This document shows, in pieces, positions 1-9,145 of a stretch of DNA of 60,330 bases. Each line of letters begins with the position of its first letter. Position 1 is the stretch's first letter. Under the pieces are notes generated by a model. That model searched no databases and was not told the origin of the DNA. It saw only the letters and a list, made by a program, of their open reading frames with translations. The position numbers and the translations under genes are program-made. The stretch comes from DATLMR01 sp035634255 (GTDB lineage: Bacteria > Acidobacteriota > Blastocatellia > UBA7656), in contig DASQDI010000074.1 of assembly GCA_035634255.1 (NCBI GenBank), forward strand, positions 1 to 60,330, in the 5' to 3' direction.

Positions 1-660
1 AATCGGCATGTCACCGTCCACTCCCAGGCTGAAGACTATCTCGGCAAAGCCGTTCGTGTTGGAGTTCCTCAGGTGGAACGTGCCGTCGCGGTAGACTCCT
101 ATCGTGTCGGTCCCATCCCCGTTCCAGTCTCCAATGATCGGTCTGTCTCCCGGCAGCCCGTACGTCAGCAGGATGTCAGCGAACCCGGTCGTGTTGGAGT
201 TCTTCAGGAACAGCGCGCCGTTCGACGGGCGGAACACGCCGGTGGTGACTACCCCGTCCCCGTCCCAGTCCCCGGCTATCCCAACGTCACCCGGAATACC
301 CAGCCCGAAGACTACCTCGGCCGGCCCCGCCGTGTTCGAGTTGCGAAGCATGAACGTGCCGTTCCTGAATACCCCGATTGTGTCGACGCCGTCGCCATTC
401 CAGTCTCCCACAACCGGCTGATCTCCGGGCGTGCCGAAGGCTATGACCATGTCCGCCATCCCGTTTGTGTTCGAGTTCCTGAGGAAGAAGTTGCCGTCGC
501 GGTAGACCCCGATTGAGTCTACGCCGTCCCCGTCCCAGTCGCCTGCGACGGGGTAGTCGTTCGGGATGCCGTAGGTGAGCAGCAGGTCTGCGAAGCCGGT
601 GGAGTTGGAGTTCTTCAGGAAGAGCGAGCCGGTCGTCGGCCTGAACACTCCCGTAGTGCT
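1..660 (-). repeat. FG-GAP/VCBS-like tandem repeats in the kelch gene
   Basis: About five tandem units of roughly 140 bp encode GDW(D/N)GDGxDTIGV(Y/F)R followed by (F/L)LRNSNTxGxA. The acidic DxDGDGxD loop is typical of calcium-binding FG-GAP or VCBS propeller repeats. The array runs off the left edge. Confidence 0.8.
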
Positions 661-3654
661 CGCGTTGGCGGGACGAACGGTCGGGCCTGCCTCGGCGCAG
701 TAGTGTCCTCCAGAGGTGGTATAGCTTCCGGTGTCAGTCGACAGACCGCCCCAGATAATCAGGTCGGTGCCGGTCCAGACGGCCGCGTGTTCTGACCGTG
801 CGCTCGGCGCGCTCTGAAGGCTTGTGGGCGACCAGGAATCCGCGACCGGATCGTAGCGTCCCCCCGTATTAACACCTCCGATGTAAAGACCGGCTCGCGC
901 GCGGGGAGCGAGCCCGCCCCAGACGATCATATGCGACCCTGTCCAGACCGCCGTATGATCGCTACGCGCTTCGGGAGCATTCGCCGCGCCGGTAGACCAC
1001 CACGTATCGGTGGCCGGGTTGTAACGCCCGCCCGTGTTGAAGAAGCAGCAGGAGTTGTCGTAAGCGCTCGCCTTGCCTCCCCAGACTATCATCTCGGGCC
1101 CCGTCGAAATGGCTGAATGCGCGTACCGGCCTTCGGGAGCATTGGCCAGACTGGTCGCCTGCCAGCTGTCGGTCACGGGGTCGTAACGCCCGCCCGAATT
1201 CAAATAACCGGCGACGGCATACTGGATGCCGCCCCAGACTACCATCCTGCCGCCCGCCCACGCGGCCGTGTGGTAGTAACGCGCGACAGGGGCGTTCGCG
1301 GAGCCGGTCGGCCGCCACGAGTCGGTCGCGGGGTTATACCTCCCGCCCGTATTGAGCCCGCCGTCGTAGCCGGCCCCTCCCCACACGATCATTTCCGAGC
1401 CGGTCCAGATGGCCGTGTGGTTCGCCCTCGGTTCGGGAGCGCCGCTGGTGCTGACCGGAGCCCATGCGTTTGTCAGAGGGTTATACCGGCCGCCGGCGTT
1501 GGTCACGTACGTGCCGATCTGACCGCCCCAGATGATAATGTCCGTGCCGGTCCAGACCAGTGTGTAAGAGCGCCCCGAGGAGAGTTCGAGATCGTTGTTC
1601 ACGGGGCTCCAGGTATAAGTCGCGGGGTTGTAGCGCCAGCCTGCGTCCGTATTGATGAGGTAATTCTCCTCGCCCCAGACGATCAAATCAGAGCCGGTCC
1701 ATGCCGTCTTGATGCTCCACATCTGGCTCGGCGCGTCGTTCCTGTCGGTAGGTTGCCATGCCTCGGTGGCGGGGTTGTACCTGCCTCCGGTCTTTGTGCC
1801 TCCGCCCCAGACGACCATCAGTGAGCCGGTCCACACGGCCCTGTGGCCCGACAGGGCCGGGGCATTACCGGTGCCGGTCGAAGCCCATGAGTCAGAGGCG
1901 GGGTTATAGCGGCCTCCGGTATTAGTCGAGACGCCCGCGGCGATGTTGCCGCCCCAGATTATCATCTCCGTCCCGGTCCAGAGGGCCGAGTGGGACACGC
2001 GAGGGCTCGGCGCATTCGCGATATTAGTCGGGGCCCATGAGTCAGAGGCGGGATTATAGCGGGCGCCGGAATTCACTCTGTTGGAGGTGCCGTCCATCCC
2101 GCCCCAGACGGTCATCTCGGAGCCGGTCCACACCGCCGTATGAATCCGGCGGCCCGAGGGCGCTCCGTCCAGATTCGTCTGCGTCCACGTATTGGTCGCG
2201 GGGTTGTACCTGCCTCCGGTATTGAGGGCGAAATGCCCGCCCCAGACGATCATCTCCGTGCCGGTCCAGACGGCCGTGTGATCGGTGCGGGCCGACGGAG
2301 CGTTGACCGTGCTCGTGTACGCCCACGTATTGGTCACGGGGTCATACAGGCCGCCGTTGTTCGTTACGTAGACCGTGCAGTTGCCGTTGTGATAGCCGGG
2401 AGCGCACCCGCCCCAGACTATCATCTCCGTGCCGGTCCAGACGGCGACGTGAGCGTAACGCGGGGCGGGAGCGCCGATGGCGCTGGTCCTCGTCCACGTG
2501 TCGGTCGCCGGGTTGTAGCGAGCGCCTGTGTTGGTGCTGCCTCCGAACAGAGTGCCTCCGCCCCAGACTATCATCTCCGTGCCGGTCCACACCGCCGTGT
2601 GCCCCCCGGTCCCCTCGGGGAGCGCTTTGGTCGGACGCCACTTATCATCGGCGCAGGCATTTTGCGGAAGGGCCGCCAGTCGATAGCCGAACTGCTCAGT
2701 CTGGACCTCCGCGGCATTCACATCGAGGCCCGCTTTCTCATCCGACCACCAGTGTTCGAAAGCGCGCTTGGGCCATTCGACCGTCGCCACTTTGATCTTG
2801 TTCGCGGTCTTCGACTCGACCGCTATTACGTAGAACCGGTCCTCGTCTTCGCGCAGGGCGCTCAAGCGGCGCGAGGGGGCCGCCTCGGTCGAGGCGGCCG
2901 GGCCGGCTTCGACGGCATCCCCACACTCCGGGCACCCTCCTGCCTGATCGAAGGAGTTGAGAAGCTCGGAAGTGGCGCTTTCCCATTCCGCGGGCGACAG
3001 CTCTATTGTGCGGAGGGCCGGGCCTTCATTCGGCGACGACTTTGCGCCGCCGGCCTTTGTCTTCACCTTCACCCATTCGACCTGCGCGAAGGTCCCGCTC
3101 ATCGATCTCATCCGGTCGAACTGCGAATGCTGATTCAGGTCCGACTCGGCGCGGGCGCGAAGCTCCCCATGAAAGCGGGCGTCATACGCATACCAGTTGC
3201 GCGCGAGCCTGTCCGCGAGGATTGGGCGCGCGAGGCATTCGGCGATGAGGAAAGGGTCGTCATCCAGCGCCCGAAACAGCTCCCTCAGAAGCTCGGGATT
3301 CTTCGTCTGCGCCGCCATCCGATCAACCTCCGCCTGTAGCTGCTCGGAGGTGATGGGCTGCTCCCAGAATTTTTCCAGGGCGCTCGATTTGCGGAGCCCG
3401 TCTTCAACCTTCGCCCTTATCGCATCCGTCGAGAGGGCTTCCGACAGGGTCGGCTTCGCCCGCCCATTTTCCGAAGGCCATTCCCTGTGACTCCAGTAAA
3501 CCTCTTCAATCTTCCGCTGGTACTCGACCCGCTCTTCGAGAGAGAGTGTGCTAGCCCCGACGCTCGCTTCGGGCGCGTTTGAAAACGACGATGTGACTGC
3601 CGATATAAGTATAAAGATCAGGCCGAAATTGAATAATCTATTCGCGGTTAACAT
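1..3654 (-). CDS. Secreted kelch-repeat protein with FG-GAP-like C-terminus (3' truncated by window edge)
   Basis: The frame is open from an ATG at 3654 to the left edge, 1218 codons with no stop, so the C-terminus is missing. The N-terminus starts MLTANRLFNFGLIFILISAV, a likely signal peptide. An alpha-helical, charged region of about 300 residues follows, with a CPEC motif that could bind metal or form a disulfide. Next come 13 kelch-like repeats of about 49 residues, each built on a motif like AVWTGTEMIVWGG plus RYNPATDTW, as expected for a beta-propeller. The C-terminal part seen here has about five repeats of the type GDWDGDGVDTIGVYR...FLRNSNT, resembling FG-GAP/VCBS beta-propeller repeats. 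It is probably an exported or surface protein that binds ligands or surfaces; no catalytic motif is visible. The exact function is unknown. The open frame and repeat content are directly seen. Confidence 0.88.
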   Translation of the reverse strand, partial: MLTANRLFNFGLIFILISAVTSSFSNAPEASVGASTLSLEERVEYQRKIEEVYWSHREWPSENGRAKPTLSEALSTDAIRAKVEDGLRKSSALEKFWEQPITSEQLQAEVDRMAAQTKNPELLRELFRALDDDPFLIAECLARPILADRLARNWYAYDARFHGELRARAESDLNQHSQFDRMRSMSGTFAQVEWVKVKTKAGGAKSSPNEGPALRTIELSPAEWESATSELLNSFDQAGGCPECGDAVEAGPAASTEAAPSRRLSALREDEDRFYVIAVESKTANKIKVATVEWPKRAFEHWWSDEKAGLDVNAAEVQTEQFGYRLAALPQNACADDKWRPTKALPEGTGGHTAVWTGTEMIVWGGGTLFGGSTNTGARYNPATDTWTRTSAIGAPAPRYAHVAVWTGTEMIVWGGCAPGYHNGNCTVYVTNNGGLYDPVTNTWAYTSTVNAPSARTDHTAVWTGTEMIVWGGHFALNTGGRYNPATNTWTQTNLDGAPSGRRIHTAVWTGSEMTVWGGMDGTSNRVNSGARYNPASDSWAPTNIANAPSPRVSHSALWTGTEMIIWGGNIAAGVSTNTGGRYNPASDSWASTGTGNAPALSGHRAVWTGSLMVVWGGGTKTGGRYNPATEAWQPTDRNDAPSQMWSIKTAWTGSDLIVWGEENYLINTDAGWRYNPATYTWSPVNNDLELSSGRSYTLVWTGTDIIIWGGQIGTYVTNAGGRYNPLTNAWAPVSTSGAPEPRANHTAIWTGSEMIVWGGAGYDGGLNTGGRYNPATDSWRPTGSANAPVARYYHTAAWAGGRMVVWGGIQYAVAGYLNSGGRYDPVTDSWQATSLANAPEGRYAHSAISTGPEMIVWGGKASAYDNSCCFFNTGGRYNPATDTWWSTGAANAPEARSDHTAVWTGSHMIVWGGLAPRARAGLYIGGVNTGGRYDPVADSWSPTSLQSAPSARSEHAAVWTGTDLIIWGGLSTDTGSYTTSGGHYCAEAGPTVRPANASTTGVFRPTTGSLFLKNSNSTGFADLLLTYGIPNDYPVAGDWDGDGVDSIGVYRDGNFFLRNSNTNGMADMVIAFGTPGDQPVVGDWNGDGVDTIGVFRNGTFMLRNSNTAGPAEVVFGLGIPGDVGIAGDWDGDGVVTTGVFRPSNGALFLKNSNTTGFADILLTYGLPGDRPIIGDWNGDGTDTIGVYRDGTFHLRNSNTNGFAEIVFSLGVDGDMPI
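735..2625 (-). repeat. 13 kelch-like coding repeats (~150 bp period)
   Basis: The motif WTGTEMIVWGG (minus strand) recurs near 750, 910, 1080, 1230, 1378, 1526, 1673, 1804, 1952, 2100, 2240, 2411 and 2561. Each copy is followed about 20 residues later by RYNPATDTW-type sequence. The copies have diverged but keep their spacing of 130 to 170 bp. Confidence 0.85.
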
Positions 3655-3856
3655 GCATTATCCCCTGTACCCTTTGTTCGACTTGTTGACGAGCCTGTGG
3701 CCAAAGACTCACTCTTAATAAGAGCCTGAAGGCCGAGAAAAAATACGTAAAAGCAGAAATAAAATGGCCCCGGCCCACTGCCCGCCCGCGAGGGCAGGTT
3801 GCGGAGCGAGACGGGTGCCGCCCGGTCCAAATTAGTGTTAGGGGAAAGGGTGAGAG

Positions 3857-3931
3857 GGAGAGTAGTGGGATTCGAACCCACGACCTCCAGGGCCACAACC
3901 TGGCGTTCTAACCAACTGAACTATACTCTCC
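3857..3931 (-). tRNA. tRNA-His (anticodon GTG)
   Basis: The minus strand folds into a full cloverleaf: acceptor GAGAGTA/TACTCTC, D arm GTTC-AGTTGGTTA-GAAC, anticodon stem CCAGG/CCTGG around loop TTGTGGC, and T arm GTGGG-TTCGAAT-CCCAC. The anticodon is GTG. The extra 5' G (position -1) opposite C73 is the hallmark of tRNA-His. The 3' CCA is not encoded, so it must be added by a CCA-adding enzyme. Confidence 0.96.
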
Positions 3932-4259
3932 GTGCAAAGCCTGCGGCTGCTGGCGGACCTCCCGTTTAACTTCGCTGAAATTCCTGGCCCGCCTGTCTCG
4001 ATTTCAAATGAATAAGGGTCCCGGCTCGGCCCCGGCCTCCCGACCCCCTTACCCGCTCAAAGCGGCACGAGACAAAGAGTAACTTTGTCTCAAACCCACC
4101 GGATTTGTCAATCGTCTTGATCGAGGCTGGGGGTTTATCCGCCCGGCTCAACGCGCCCGATATATTAAGCACGCCGCGCGAGCCCGGCGATTTGTCGGGC
4201 CGCCCGCCTTATTTCCCCCGACCCGTTTATCCGCGCCGCAGGCCTCGGAAACGGCTGCG
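3932..4259. other. Intergenic stretch, no gene recognised
   Basis: Between the tRNA and the promoter of the next gene I see only short open frames without ribosome-binding sites or family similarity. No hairpin with a T-tract is evident. Confidence 0.5.
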
Positions 4260-4287
4260 TTGACACTCCTTTAATGGCTGATATACA
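4260..4287 (+). promoter_or_regulatory. Sigma70-type promoter for the TPR gene at 4432
   Basis: A perfect -35 TTGACA (4260-4265), a 16-bp spacer and a -10 TATACA (4282-4287) precede the gene. The predicted start near 4294 would leave a 5' untranslated leader of about 135 nt. Confidence 0.6.
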
Positions 4288-4431
4288 CTCAAAATTCAGA
4301 TAAATTCTCATTAGCTGAGCAGAATCGAATCTTATTGTGCGCATACCAACTGGTGGACAGGCTGGAGCATCAAACGGCAGCACCGTTTTCGGTTTCAGGC
4401 TTCGGCAGAACAGAGCGATGGAGGATACTCA

Positions 4432-5682
4432 ATGTTTAATAAGATATTAAAGAAAGCCGCTGGTCTCGGCGCGCTCGCCATGGTACTGGCGATGAATATA
4501 TACGCGCAGACCACGCATATCGAAGGGACAGTGAAGATGAAGGGGGAGGATGGCATAGCCAAGCCCGTCCCCGATGCGGTCGTGGATATTTACCGCACGG
4601 ACGTGAAGGGCCAGTGGACCGTGAAGACCGACAAGCAGGGGGTGTACAGGCGTCTCGGCATGCCCATCACCGGAACCTTCCTGGTCGTCGTCTCCGGGCC
4701 GGGCCTCACCCCGACCTACATCAACAACATTCGCCTCGCCCAGACCAACACCGTCGACCTGATCGTGAACCCCGGCGACGGCTCGAAGCTCACCCTTGAG
4801 CAGGTCCAGGCGCAGATCGCGCAGCAAAGGGCGGGTGGCGGACAGCCGAGCATGTCCGCGGCCGACAGGGCGAAGCTCGAAGCCGCGCGGAAAGAGCAGG
4901 AGGCCAAGGCCGCCGAGAACAAGGCTCTTCAGGCCAACTTCAACGAGGCCAGGGCCCACTACAACGCCGGCATCGACATGGTAAAGACGAAGAATTATCA
5001 GGGCGCGTTGAGCGAGTTCGAGCAGGCCGCGAACGTCGACGTCAGCAAGCACGAAGCCTTCAAGGAGCTTTCGTTCAAGGCCAACGCCCAGATAGCCGAG
5101 GCTCATTATCAGGTCGGCGCGGACCTCTTCAACCAGAAGAACAGGGCCGAAGCCAAGCCGCATTTCGAGAAAGCCATCGTCGCCATCAACAAGGCTATCG
5201 AGGTGGCCTCCACCGACACCAAGCCCGAGACCCAGAACGAGCTGCTCGTCTACTACAATATTTTAGAGAAGAATGCCTCCCTGCTGGTAGAGCACTTCGG
5301 GGTCACGGGGACCCTCGACGCCTGGGTCGCGACGCTCAACAAGGCCGAGGCGATAGACACGGCCAACAAGAACAAGTGGGTCGTGAAGAAGGCGAACATG
5401 TACCGGTTCGCGGGGCGCACGGATGAGGCGGTCGCGGCCTACAAGGCCGTACTTGCCGCCGACCCGTCCAACCTCGACGCGCTCTACAACCTGGGGCTGA
5501 CCCTGATCGCGTCCAGCGAAAAGGCGCAGATTCAGGAAGGCGCGAACGCTCTGGGCGACTTCGCCAAGAACGCCCCGGCGACCGACGGGCGGGTGCCCGC
5601 CGTGAAGGAGGCGCTCGAGGCCGTCAAGACCGCGTACAACATCGAGGCCGAGAAGCCTTCGAAGCGGCGCGCCAAGCCCTGA
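4432..5682 (+). CDS. Secreted TPR protein with carboxypeptidase-regulatory-like N-domain
   Basis: A 416-residue protein. A signal peptide of about 25 residues ends near IYAQ. Residues about 30-110 form a carboxypeptidase-regulatory-like beta-sandwich (IEGTVKMK, DAVVDIYRTD, GVYRRLGMPITGTFLVVVSG). A charged coiled-coil segment (about 125-165, MSAADRAKLEAARKEQEAKAAEN) leads into at least four TPR-like helical pairs, for example ARAHYNAGIDMVKTKNYQGA and ALYNLGLTLIASSEKAQ. This combination is common in secreted acidobacterial proteins, where it probably serves as a periplasmic scaffold. The tail is basic (KPSKRRAKP). The start follows a GGAGG-like site (gatggagg). No partner is indicated by the neighbours, and a terminator lies just downstream. 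The domain call is firm; the role is unknown. Confidence 0.85.
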   Translation: MFNKILKKAAGLGALAMVLAMNIYAQTTHIEGTVKMKGEDGIAKPVPDAVVDIYRTDVKGQWTVKTDKQGVYRRLGMPITGTFLVVVSGPGLTPTYINNIRLAQTNTVDLIVNPGDGSKLTLEQVQAQIAQQRAGGGQPSMSAADRAKLEAARKEQEAKAAENKALQANFNEARAHYNAGIDMVKTKNYQGALSEFEQAANVDVSKHEAFKELSFKANAQIAEAHYQVGADLFNQKNRAEAKPHFEKAIVAINKAIEVASTDTKPETQNELLVYYNILEKNASLLVEHFGVTGTLDAWVATLNKAEAIDTANKNKWVVKKANMYRFAGRTDEAVAAYKAVLAADPSNLDALYNLGLTLIASSEKAQIQEGANALGDFAKNAPATDGRVPAVKEALEAVKTAYNIEAEKPSKRRAKP

Positions 5683-5748
5683 TTGCTTTATCGCTCGCTG
5701 ACCGGTAGCCGTCCGAGGCAAACGCAGCATCAGGATCCTCATTCAGGG

Positions 5749-5789
5749 AAGAGCCACGGCCCGCGGTAGTCGTGGCTCTTTCGCTCTTT
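5749..5789 (+). terminator. Rho-independent terminator
   Basis: A perfect 10-bp stem AAGAGCCACG/CGTGGCTCTT with a 12-nt loop is followed by a T-rich tail (tcgctctttg). It ends the 4432-5682 transcript. Confidence 0.7.
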
Positions 5790-5906
5790 GCGGCGCGGCC
5801 CCTCTCACAGAGGCCCTTTCGACGCGGGCGCCTGCCGGCCGATAAGTGTTGACCTCGTGACCGGCTTTTGGTAAATCCGTTACATGCGTTTTCAGAGGGA
5901 GTGCAG

Positions 5907-8900
5907 ATGAAAAAGCTAATGCGTCGCCGCCCGGCGGTGGCCGCAGTAATTCTAGCCCCCCTCGCGCTGCTGATAGTAAGCATTTATTTCCGCTGGCCCG
6001 CGACCGTGCTCGCGGGCCGGTCCTCGCAACACCCCTCCTTCCAGGAAGAGACGCGCGGGGAGAGGCAAGCCCGCCTGAAGGCCCGGCTCGCCTCCGCGCG
6101 CGCCGGCGAATTTCAAAGCGCTCTGGCTACGCTCGCTTCGCTCGACGAGCCGGGCGCCCTGGGCCTGTGGAAAGCCGCGCTCGACAACCCGGACCCCGAG
6201 CTTAAAAGGCAAGCCTGGGTGCGCTACCGGAGCCTGCGCCCGGCGCTCGCGCGCAGGGAGCAGGTCCCTCAGGTGGCTCGCGTCGCTGCCTCGCCCGAAG
6301 GGATTATGCGCGCGGCGGCTTCCGAGGGCCTCGAAGTGGACGTGTGGTCTTCACGAAGTAATGGGTCGGGCGACAGTGAAACCGTCGTCGCCGCCCCGTT
6401 CTACCTCCTCGAAGAACTCCGCCGTTCGGGCGTGGGGGTCTCCGTGCTCTACCAGACGATAGCCGACTGGCAGAGCGCGTCGGCGGCGAACGACTCGCTC
6501 GCGCGCTCCATCACGCCCGCGTACCAGTCGAGCCCCTCTTCCCAATTTCAGGCCCGCGTCGTGGTCATCGACCTGCGACGCCGCGAGGCCCCTTCCGAAG
6601 GTTATTCCGACTGGCTCGGGGATCGCGAAAACATCCTCGCGCGCAATTCGTCTTTCCTCGCCTACCTCGATGTCTTCCCCTCCGACGGCTCTCAGGCGTC
6701 CGTCGACGCGCGCATGCGGGAGCAGTATCAAAAGCGTGGCTACCGCGTCGCGTCGGTCTTCACGCTCGATCAGTTCGAAGAAAGCGTCGGTAATTTTTTC
6801 CCCGGCGAGCGGTTCGACTCGGGCCGCCGGAAGACCGGCGGGCAGGGCCGCGCGACCCTCGCGCTGTCCGATGGCAGGTTTCACAGTTACGAAGAGACGC
6901 TCGCCGAATTCCGCGCCCTCGCGACCGCGAACCCTACGCTCGCGCAGGTCGTAGAGCTGGGCCAGAGTCATGAGGGCCGGCTGATATTCGCTCTCAAGAT
7001 CAGCAAGGACATCTCGGTCGACGACCCGTCGAAGCCGGAGGTCCTCGTCACCGGGTGTCATCATGGCAGGGAGTGGATCTCGGTCGAGACGCCGGTCCAC
7101 TTCGCGAACAAGCTCGTCAAAGATTACGCGACGGACGATAAGATCAGGCACCTCGTCGATCACCTTCAGGTGTGGATCGTCCCCATAGTGAACCCCGACG
7201 GGCTCACGTTCAGCCAGAACTCGCCGAACGATCAGATGGACGCGACGCGGCTCTGGCGCAAGAACCGCAGACCCATATCGGTCGCCGACTGCGGCTCAAG
7301 CGTCGGCGTGGACCTGAACCGCAACTACGACTTCGAGTGGCGGCTCGAAAACGACATCCCCTGCGCCACCGGGGACGACCAGGGCGCGAGCGACGACCCC
7401 GGCAACGAGACCTTCCGCGGCCCCAGGGCCGAAAGCGAGCCCGAGATACAGGTGTTGACCTCGCTGACGGATGACCCGCATCGCCGCTTCCGCGTGCAGC
7501 TCGATTATCACAACTACTCGCAGTTGATCCTCTACCCGTGGGGCTACAAGTCGGGCACCGCCCCCGATTCGACCGTGCTCTCCGACCTCGCCCAGCGGAT
7601 GTCGGAAGAGATTCACGGCGTGCGCCGCACCATCTATCAGCCCCAGCAGGCATTCTCGCTCTACACGACCACCGGCACCTCCACCGATTACGCCTACGGG
7701 GTCAACGGGGTCCCCGCCCCTTTCGTGATAGAGATGCGGCCCACATGCTGCGACTTCAACATCCGCGAGAGTGACATAACGGCGATCAATGAAGAGAACT
7801 GGGCGGGTGCTCAAATGATGCTGAGCTGGGCCGCCGCGCCCCCCATCCTGGAATCGGTCAAGGCGTTTCAGGCCGCGCCCGACGGGAGCTTTACGAAGCT
7901 GGTCTACTCCGCGCGGTGGACGGAGTCGAATAACGTCCGGCAGCTGGCCGTCGACACGCGGTTCCCCGGCCTTGAGCCGGGCCGCATAATGCTGACCTTG
8001 CAGTTCTCCAAGCCGATGGACGAGCGGCAGCTCCCCGTCGCTTCGCTGGGCCGGGGCGACAACCCGGACGAGTTGAGGCTGGTGCCCGTCGGGGGCACGA
8101 GCGCCTGGCAGAAGACCGTCTACGCGAACGACACGTGGGTGGGCGAGGCCGTCATACCTCAGGCCGCTTCCGGGACGGACGCCTGGCTGCTCTCGGTCGA
8201 GGCCACCGACAGGGTCCCATTCAACCTCGATGCGTCGCCCGAGACGGTCGCGGCTTACGGGGTCGGGGCCGACGGCTGGCACGACTTCGAAGGGGGTGAC
8301 GGGGGAGGGAACTCGGGCGGCGCGGACCGGATGCACGTGCTATCGCCCACGATTCGGGCGGACTTCCCTAACCTCTTCATCGCTTCGCCTGCGGGGGGGG
8401 AGCGGATCGTCGGCGGGGGCTCTTACACGGTGAGCTGGACCATCCCGAAGAACGCGGGCTTCGCCCCCGTCAGGCAGGAGCTATTCCTCTCCACCGACGG
8501 CGGGGCGAACTACGACCGGCTCTTCGATAACATACCGGGCAACGCGGAAGTGTTCTCGTTCGTGCTTCCGAAAATAGCGACCACCCGCGCGCGCGTCCGC
8601 GTGCTGGCCCTTGAGGGGAGCGTGGGCAATGCCCTGTTCGGCGACAGCCAGATCAATTTCACCATCGGCTCCAACGTGGGGTCGGGGGTGGAAATCGCCT
8701 TCGCCTCGTCCGAGCGGATCAATTCCAACTGGACCGACAGCTCGACCGCGGACATCCCCTTCGAGTCGAGCGGCCCGCTCCGCTTCTCCGTCGACCTGCG
8801 GATAACCAACCGCGGCAATACCCCCATAGCCAACCCATTCCTGCGGGTCGCGGGCGTGAGCCGCACCCATGTCCTGCTCTCCCGCGACGGCAAGTCGAGC

Positions 8901-9107
8901 CCGATGGTCGGGGCCGTCCAGTCGGTAGCGGCCGGGAGCGACGACCTGCTTTCGCCCGGAGAGACCACGCAGGCGCGCCTGCTTCTGGGGCTGGTCAATA
9001 AGAAAAAATTCACACTCTCGGTGGAGCTTTACGGAGTGCCTCTGGGCGGGACGGTCAACCCGGCGAGCGCGGTGATGGTATGGGACGGCAAGCCTAAAAC
9101 CAGGTAG
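5907..9107 (+). CDS. Mosaic M14-family zinc carboxypeptidase
   Basis: A 1066-residue exported protein. I place the start at ATG 5907, after gagggag and ahead of a MKKLMRRRP signal anchor; an upstream in-frame ATG at 5868 is less likely. Residues about 30-330 are an N-terminal extension with no clear family. The peptidase M14 domain spans about 330-620. The zinc-binding HxxE is H386-G-R-E389 in CHHGREW. The later HNYSQLILYPWGY carries the third histidine region, and the catalytic glutamate is near E609 in VIEMRP. The remaining roughly 450 residues look like beta-sandwich domains (for example SPAGGERIVGGGSYTVSW, an Ig-like pattern). The family removes C-terminal residues from peptides. Here it is likely secreted and used in protein scavenging. 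It is transcribed toward the convergent secretion operon, which could export it, but that is inference. Confidence 0.9.
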   Translation: MKKLMRRRPAVAAVILAPLALLIVSIYFRWPATVLAGRSSQHPSFQEETRGERQARLKARLASARAGEFQSALATLASLDEPGALGLWKAALDNPDPELKRQAWVRYRSLRPALARREQVPQVARVAASPEGIMRAAASEGLEVDVWSSRSNGSGDSETVVAAPFYLLEELRRSGVGVSVLYQTIADWQSASAANDSLARSITPAYQSSPSSQFQARVVVIDLRRREAPSEGYSDWLGDRENILARNSSFLAYLDVFPSDGSQASVDARMREQYQKRGYRVASVFTLDQFEESVGNFFPGERFDSGRRKTGGQGRATLALSDGRFHSYEETLAEFRALATANPTLAQVVELGQSHEGRLIFALKISKDISVDDPSKPEVLVTGCHHGREWISVETPVHFANKLVKDYATDDKIRHLVDHLQVWIVPIVNPDGLTFSQNSPNDQMDATRLWRKNRRPISVADCGSSVGVDLNRNYDFEWRLENDIPCATGDDQGASDDPGNETFRGPRAESEPEIQVLTSLTDDPHRRFRVQLDYHNYSQLILYPWGYKSGTAPDSTVLSDLAQRMSEEIHGVRRTIYQPQQAFSLYTTTGTSTDYAYGVNGVPAPFVIEMRPTCCDFNIRESDITAINEENWAGAQMMLSWAAAPPILESVKAFQAAPDGSFTKLVYSARWTESNNVRQLAVDTRFPGLEPGRIMLTLQFSKPMDERQLPVASLGRGDNPDELRLVPVGGTSAWQKTVYANDTWVGEAVIPQAASGTDAWLLSVEATDRVPFNLDASPETVAAYGVGADGWHDFEGGDGGGNSGGADRMHVLSPTIRADFPNLFIASPAGGERIVGGGSYTVSWTIPKNAGFAPVRQELFLSTDGGANYDRLFDNIPGNAEVFSFVLPKIATTRARVRVLALEGSVGNALFGDSQINFTIGSNVGSGVEIAFASSERINSNWTDSSTADIPFESSGPLRFSVDLRITNRGNTPIANPFLRVAGVSRTHVLLSRDGKSSPMVGAVQSVAAGSDDLLSPGETTQARLLLGLVNKKKFTLSVELYGVPLGGTVNPASAVMVWDGKPKTR

Positions 9108-9145
9108 CGCCCCACGACGCGAGAACTGACTCTCTGATTTACTCT

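Noticed and set aside
1..660. Plus-strand open frames at the left end
   Set aside because: Opposite strand of the tandem repeat-coding kelch gene.
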